From an uncultured Actinomycetes bacterium (GTDB lineage: Bacteria > Actinomycetota > Actinomycetes > Mycobacteriales > Mycobacteriaceae): DNA of 8,718 bases. Under the pieces are notes generated by a model. It was given only the letters and a program-made list of their open reading frames with translations, had not been told where the DNA came from and searched no databases. A program made the translations under genes and the position numbers. Of this stretch, positions 5,593 to 8,718 are shown piece by piece (position 1 is the stretch's first letter; each line of letters starts with the position of its first letter). The stretch covers positions 1 through 8,718 of the forward strand of contig CAIWCQ010000223.1 of NCBI GenBank assembly GCA_903911165.1, read 5' to 3'.

Positions 5593-6126
5593 GTGCAACG
5601 CTCGAATGGCGGCTCGCTCAGCAAACTTTCAGGTCTGGGTGGACGCCGCTCCGTCGTGTGCGAACGACTCGTGCCGACCCGTGTCGTCGCGGTGGCGGGC
5701 CTCATCGCCCCGGCGGCGTGGCTGTTGACGGGTTGCAGTGCCGGACCGGACCTGATGAGCACGGTGGTCCTGCCCTCCGAACAGACCGCCGGATCGGTCG
5801 GCGGCGATGCCACCGGTGCCGCGCCGGATCCCGGATCGCAGTCGGGCAAGCTGGACCTGACCTCCATCCAGCGCGGTTATCTCGATGCTCTGGGCGAGGC
5901 GGGAATTGATCCGCCCACGCAGTTACGGGCGCTGAGTATCGGGTCCTACGTATGCCAGGCCAGTGCCGCCGGCCAGAGTCCCGAAGCGGTTCGGGAGTAC
6001 GTCGCACCGATGGTGCGCAGCGACATCGCCGACGCCAATGCCTCGAACCCGCAGTCAGCCTCGGTCATCGGAGTCGACGCGGCCATCGACGGCTACATTC
6101 GCATCGCCGGCCAGCGGCTCTGCTGA
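5593..6126 (+). CDS. Small secreted lipoprotein, DUF732-like
   Basis: A small exported protein of unknown function. A hydrophobic stretch (VVAVAGLIAPAAWL) ends in the lipobox LLTGC, so it is probably lipidated on that Cys (bases 5734-5736). A low-complexity Gly/Ala/Pro/Ser linker follows, then a helical domain of about 90 residues. That domain (LTSIQRGYLDALGEAGID, the Cys in SYVCQA, a C-terminal RLC) has the two-Cys layout of DUF732, common in mycobacterial secreted proteins. The start is uncertain. The frame is open from GTG 5521, but 5521-5592 looks like a regulatory region. GTG 5593 would fit a leaderless transcript but leaves a long n-region containing GRRSVV, a marginal twin-arginine match. 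GTG 5656 or 5671 would give a conventional signal peptide; none has a good Shine-Dalgarno. It lies 18 nt before the cutinase-like gene, so the two are probably cotranscribed. In Mtb no gene stands here between fbpD and Rv3802c. Confidence 0.72.
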   Translation: MQRSNGGSLSKLSGLGGRRSVVCERLVPTRVVAVAGLIAPAAWLLTGCSAGPDLMSTVVLPSEQTAGSVGGDATGAAPDPGSQSGKLDLTSIQRGYLDALGEAGIDPPTQLRALSIGSYVCQASAAGQSPEAVREYVAPMVRSDIADANASNPQSASVIGVDAAIDGYIRIAGQRLC

Positions 6127-6144
6127 GACGCAGTTTCATCAAGC

Positions 6145-7161
6145 ATGGTCCGGAAATCCCGAAAGACTGACCGCCGCAGGCGCCACCGCATTCTCGCCCT
6201 GATCGCCGCGGCGGCGGTGGCCATTGTGGTGGCACTCGTGGTCATCGTCATCGTCGTCGTCGTCCGCCGGCCCGGACCGGCCACCACCGCAATCCCGCCG
6301 ACCGCCGTGCCGCCTACCAGCCAGCCGGAGCGCAAGCCGCGACCGGCCTTCCAGGACGCGAGTTGCCCTGACGTCGACCTGATCGCCATCCCGGGCACCT
6401 GGGAGTCCTCGCCGTCAGACGATCCGCTGAACCCGATTCAGTTCCCGATCGCGTTGCTGCTCAACGTGACTCGGCCGATTATGGAGCAGTTCGGGCGGGA
6501 CCGGGTGGAGGTCTACACCTTGCCCTACACCGCCCAGTTCGGTAACCCGCTGTCGGCGGACAAGCAGATGTCCTATAACGACAGTCGCGCGGAAGGCACG
6601 AGGGCTGCCGTGGCAGCCATGACGGCGATGAACGAGCGCTGTCCGCTCACCGGCTACGTGCTGGTCGGATTCTCCCAGGGCGCTGTGATCGCCGGAGACC
6701 TGGCCAGCGATATCGGCAATGGTCGCGGTCCGGTCGACGAGGACCTGGTCCTGGGCGTCACGCTGATCGCCGACGGCCGGCGTCACCCCGGCGAAGGCCA
6801 GGAGATCGGTCCCAATCCGCCGGGCCAGGGCGCCGAGATCACCCTGGCCGAGGTTCCCGCACTGTCGGCCCTGGGCCTGACGATGAGCGGTCAGCGGCCG
6901 GGCGGTTTCGGTGCCCTCAACAACCGCACTAACCAGATCTGTGCGCGCGGCGATCTGATCTGCGCAGCCCCGCAGTCCGCCTTCAACATCGCCAACCTGC
7001 CCAAGACCCTCAACGTGCTGGCTGGTGGCGCCGGGCAACCCGTTCATGCGCTGTACAACACGCCGGAGTTCTGGAATCTCGACGGGCTGACCTCAACCGC
7101 GTGGACGCTGGGTTGGGCCCGTGGCTTGATTGAGAACGCACCCCGGCCGGCGCACGGCTAG
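6145..7161 (+). CDS. Membrane-anchored cutinase-like esterase/phospholipase (Rv3802c/Culp6 type)
   Basis: A 338-residue cutinase-family serine hydrolase. A very basic cytoplasmic start ([15 protein letters not shown]) is followed by one strongly hydrophobic helix (about residues 15-40, ending VVVVRR), a Pro/Thr-rich linker, then the catalytic domain starting at [12 protein letters not shown]. The triad is visible: Ser177 in GFSQG, Asp270 in ARGDLIC and His301 in QPVHALY. Cys74/Cys166 and Cys266/Cys273 are positioned for the two cutinase disulfides, the second bracketing the Asp. The colinear Mtb protein Rv3802c is an essential envelope enzyme with phospholipase A and thioesterase activity, placed in the mycolate locus next to fadD32-pks13. 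There is no obvious Shine-Dalgarno before ATG 6145, 18 nt after the lipoprotein gene, so coupling is likely. The gene is followed directly by a strong hairpin. Confidence 0.93.
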   Translation: MVRKSRKTDRRRRHRILALIAAAAVAIVVALVVIVIVVVVRRPGPATTAIPPTAVPPTSQPERKPRPAFQDASCPDVDLIAIPGTWESSPSDDPLNPIQFPIALLLNVTRPIMEQFGRDRVEVYTLPYTAQFGNPLSADKQMSYNDSRAEGTRAAVAAMTAMNERCPLTGYVLVGFSQGAVIAGDLASDIGNGRGPVDEDLVLGVTLIADGRRHPGEGQEIGPNPPGQGAEITLAEVPALSALGLTMSGQRPGGFGALNNRTNQICARGDLICAAPQSAFNIANLPKTLNVLAGGAGQPVHALYNTPEFWNLDGLTSTAWTLGWARGLIENAPRPAHG

Positions 7162-7185
7162 CCCGGCGCGCCGCAGCGCGCGGGG
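7162..7185 (+). terminator. Strong GC hairpin right after the cutinase-like gene
   Basis: Arms CCCGGCGCGC (7162-7171) and GCGCGCGGGG (7176-7185) pair at 9 of 10 positions, with one internal G-G mismatch and a CGCA loop. It begins at the base after the stop codon and is followed by only a short ATTT. Hairpins without a U-tract are common at mycobacterial gene ends, so this is a plausible end or attenuation point for the upstream operon. Confidence 0.55.
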
Positions 7186-7187
7186 AT

Positions 7188-7217
7188 TTGGCGGCGGCAC
7201 CACAGTGGGACTAACAT
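7188..7217 (+). promoter_or_regulatory. Putative sigma-A promoter for fadD32
   Basis: TTGGCG (7188-7193), an 18-bp spacer and TAACAT (7212-7217) match four of six bases at each hexamer and lie at the edge of the only A/T-rich patch in the gap (about 7211-7243). The predicted start is near 7224, giving a leader of about 175 nt before the fadD32 ATG. It would separate the fadD32-pks13 unit from the arabinogalactan genes. Confidence 0.5.
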
Positions 7218-7223
7218 TAAGAA

Positions 7224-7386
7224 GAAAATAAGGCCTGATTAACGCCGGTCCATTGGGGACCGCTGAAACCATGTCGGCACACCGGTGAACGCCCCATTCC
7301 CGGTACCATCCGGGTGGCTCGCCACCGATGCCGCGCACGGCTTGCCCGGACCCCAAAGGGCGGCCCGACGCCGGGGCGCGTTCTGA
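7224..7386 (+). other. Hairpin-rich leader upstream of fadD32
   Basis: No gene is supported in this stretch. It holds several local inverted repeats: CGGTCC/GGACCG (7246-7251 and 7257-7262, loop ATTGG), CCCGG/CCGGG (7299-7303 and 7310-7314) and GGTGG/CCACC (7313-7317 and 7322-7326). The second and third share bases 7313-7314 and are therefore mutually exclusive. A five-codon reading frame (7271-7288, MSAHR) also lies here. I recognise no known riboswitch. Confidence 0.4.
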
Positions 7387-7394
7387 CAGGAGAG
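7386..7394 (+). promoter_or_regulatory. Shine-Dalgarno of fadD32
   Basis: ACAGGAGAG contains AGGAG (7388-7392), 6 nt before ATG 7399. An in-frame TGA at 7384-7386 rules out a longer N-terminus, so this start is firm. Confidence 0.85.
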
Positions 7395-7398
7395 TGGT

Positions 7399-8718
7399 AT
7401 GCCGTTCCATAACCCGTTCATCAAGGACGGCCGGATCGTGTTTCCGGAAGGCGCCAGCCTGGTCAGACACGTCGAGCGGTGGGCAAAGGTCCGCGGCGAC
7501 AAACTCGCCTACCGATTCCTGGATTTCTCCACCGAACGCGATGGCGTCGCACACGACCTTCGCTGGGCCGACTTCGGCGCTCGCAACCGGGCTGTCGCGG
7601 CTCGTCTGCAGCAGGTAACCCAGCCCGGTGACCGAGTGGCGATTCTGTGCCCGCAGAACCTCGAGTACCTCATCGCATTCTTCGGAACGCTCTACGCCGG
7701 CCGGATCGCCGTACCGCTGTTCGACCCGTCCGAGCCCGGTCACGTCGGCCGCCTGCACGCGGTTCTGGACAACTGCGCACCGACGGCGATCCTGACCACC
7801 ACCGAGGCCGCGGAGGGTGTACGCAAGTTCTTCCGGACCCGGCCGGCCAACGAACGGCCCAGGGTCATCGCGGTGGATGCGGTTCCTGATGAAGTGGGTG
7901 CGACGTGGGAACCGGTGGAGGCCGACCACGAGAGCATTGCCTATCTGCAGTACACCTCCGGATCCACCCGAATCCCGACCGGCGTGCAGATCACCCACCT
8001 GAACCTGGCCACCAACGTGGTGCAGGTGATCGAGGCACTCGAGGGCGAAGAGGGCGACCGCGGCGTCAGCTGGCTGCCGTTCTTCCATGACATGGGCCTG
8101 ATCACCGCGCTGCTGTCACCGATGATCGGCCACTTCTTCACCTTTATGACTCCTGCGGCTTTTGTGCGCCGACCAGGTCGCTGGATCCGGGAAATGGCCC
8201 GCAAACCGTCGGACGAAGGCGGTGTGATCTCGGTGGCACCGAACTTCGCATTCGATCACGCCGCGGCGCGCGGACTGCCCCGCGACGGTGAACCGCCGTT
8301 GGATCTGTCCAACATCAAGGCGATCCTCAACGGCAGCGAACCGATTTCGGCGGCGACCGTCAGCCGGTTCAACGAGGCGTTCACGCCATTCGGGTTTCCG
8401 CCCCGGGCTATCAAGCCGTCCTATGGTCTGGCCGAGGCGACATTGTTCGTGTCCACGACGCCCGCCGGTGAAGCACCCAAGATCGTCACCGTCGACCGCG
8501 ACGAACTCAATGCCCACCGCTTCGTCGAGGTGCCCGCGGAGTCCGTCAACGCCGTTGCTCAGGCATCCGCCGGCAAGATCGGCATCGCCGAGTGGGCGGC
8601 GATCGTCGACCATGAGAACGCCAGCGAGTTACCGGACGGACAGATCGGCGAGATCTGGATCAGCGGGCAGAACATGGGCACCGGTTACTGGAACAAGCCC
8701 GAGGAGACCATCGCGACA
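7399..8718 (+). CDS. fadD32: Long-chain fatty acyl-AMP ligase FadD32 (3' truncated by window end)
   Basis: The first 440 codons of the fatty acyl-AMP ligase that activates meromycolic acid as acyl-adenylate and hands it to Pks13 for mycolic acid condensation. The frame stays open to the last base; the Mtb protein is about 637 residues, so roughly 190 are missing. Adenylate-forming motifs are clear: the phosphate-binding [11 protein letters not shown] (residues 185-195), [19 protein letters not shown] and [10 protein letters not shown] (341-350). Near the window edge is the [18 protein letters not shown] region. The N-terminus ([37 protein letters not shown]) is colinear with Mtb FadD32, which carries a few extra residues before it. 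In mycolate-producing bacteria pks13 and accD4 follow, so they are expected downstream. The gene sits behind its own putative promoter and leader. Confidence 0.96.
   Translation, partial: MPFHNPFIKDGRIVFPEGASLVRHVERWAKVRGDKLAYRFLDFSTERDGVAHDLRWADFGARNRAVAARLQQVTQPGDRVAILCPQNLEYLIAFFGTLYAGRIAVPLFDPSEPGHVGRLHAVLDNCAPTAILTTTEAAEGVRKFFRTRPANERPRVIAVDAVPDEVGATWEPVEADHESIAYLQYTSGSTRIPTGVQITHLNLATNVVQVIEALEGEEGDRGVSWLPFFHDMGLITALLSPMIGHFFTFMTPAAFVRRPGRWIREMARKPSDEGGVISVAPNFAFDHAAARGLPRDGEPPLDLSNIKAILNGSEPISAATVSRFNEAFTPFGFPPRAIKPSYGLAEATLFVSTTPAGEAPKIVTVDRDELNAHRFVEVPAESVNAVAQASAGKIGIAEWAAIVDHENASELPDGQIGEIWISGQNMGTGYWNKPEETIAT

Noticed and set aside
7328..7618. 96-codon + strand frame starting in the fadD32 leader
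   Set aside because: It runs mostly inside fadD32 in the wrong frame and has no recognisable domain. The fadD32 start has a good Shine-Dalgarno.
7093..8088. 331-codon open frame on the minus strand
   Set aside because: Antisense to fadD32 and its leader. It has no recognisable motif, and the + strand carries clear FadD32 motifs over most of the same bases.

Overview
This is a GC-rich actinobacterial window with every recognisable gene on the + strand. The proteins read as close relatives of the Mycobacterium tuberculosis (Mtb) cell-wall core locus Rv3808c-Rv3801c (glfT2, Rv3807c, ubiA, aftB, fbp genes, Rv3802c, fadD32). The UbiA, GlfT2, Rv3802c-type and FadD32 proteins are near-colinear with the Mtb sequences as I remember them. 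I therefore place the window in Mycobacterium sensu lato, or at least a mycolate-producing member of the Mycobacteriales. These family calls come from reading the translations, not from a database search.

Layout: (1) 1-1000, the C-terminal half of galactan polymerase GlfT2. (2) 993-1520, a PAP2 phosphatase of the Rv3807c type that overlaps glfT2. (3) 1533-2441, UbiA, the decaprenyl-phosphate phosphoribosyltransferase. (4) 2479-4452, AftB, the terminal arabinofuranosyltransferase. (5) A 150-bp gap with short repeats and a possible promoter. (6) 4603-5490, a secreted antigen-85-fold protein of the MPT51/FbpD type. (7) A gap with a dyad and a possible leaderless promoter, then a small DUF732-like lipoprotein (about 5593-6126). 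(8) 6145-7161, a membrane-anchored cutinase-like (Rv3802c/Culp6-type) hydrolase. (9) A GC-rich hairpin (putative terminator), a plausible sigma-A promoter and a hairpin-rich leader of about 175 nt. (10) 7399 to the window end, the N-terminal about 440 codons of fadD32.

How they work together: UbiA and the PAP2 protein supply decaprenyl-phosphoryl ribose, the precursor of the arabinose donor. GlfT2 builds the galactan, and AftB caps the arabinan with beta(1->2) Araf. Mycolates are made by FadD32 and Pks13 (pks13 is expected just past the window) and are then attached by antigen 85 enzymes. The cutinase-like protein is an essential envelope lipid hydrolase in Mtb.

The less ordinary parts are: no true fbpA (antigen 85A) between aftB and the MPT51-like gene; an MPT51-like protein that has Ser and His at positions where Mtb MPT51 has lost them; an extra lipoprotein gene with its own putative regulatory region; a 15-bp in-frame tandem repeat that lengthens a loop of AftB; and a structured leader upstream of fadD32. 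I see no mobile element, CRISPR array, tRNA or rRNA, and nothing that amounts to a wholly new system.
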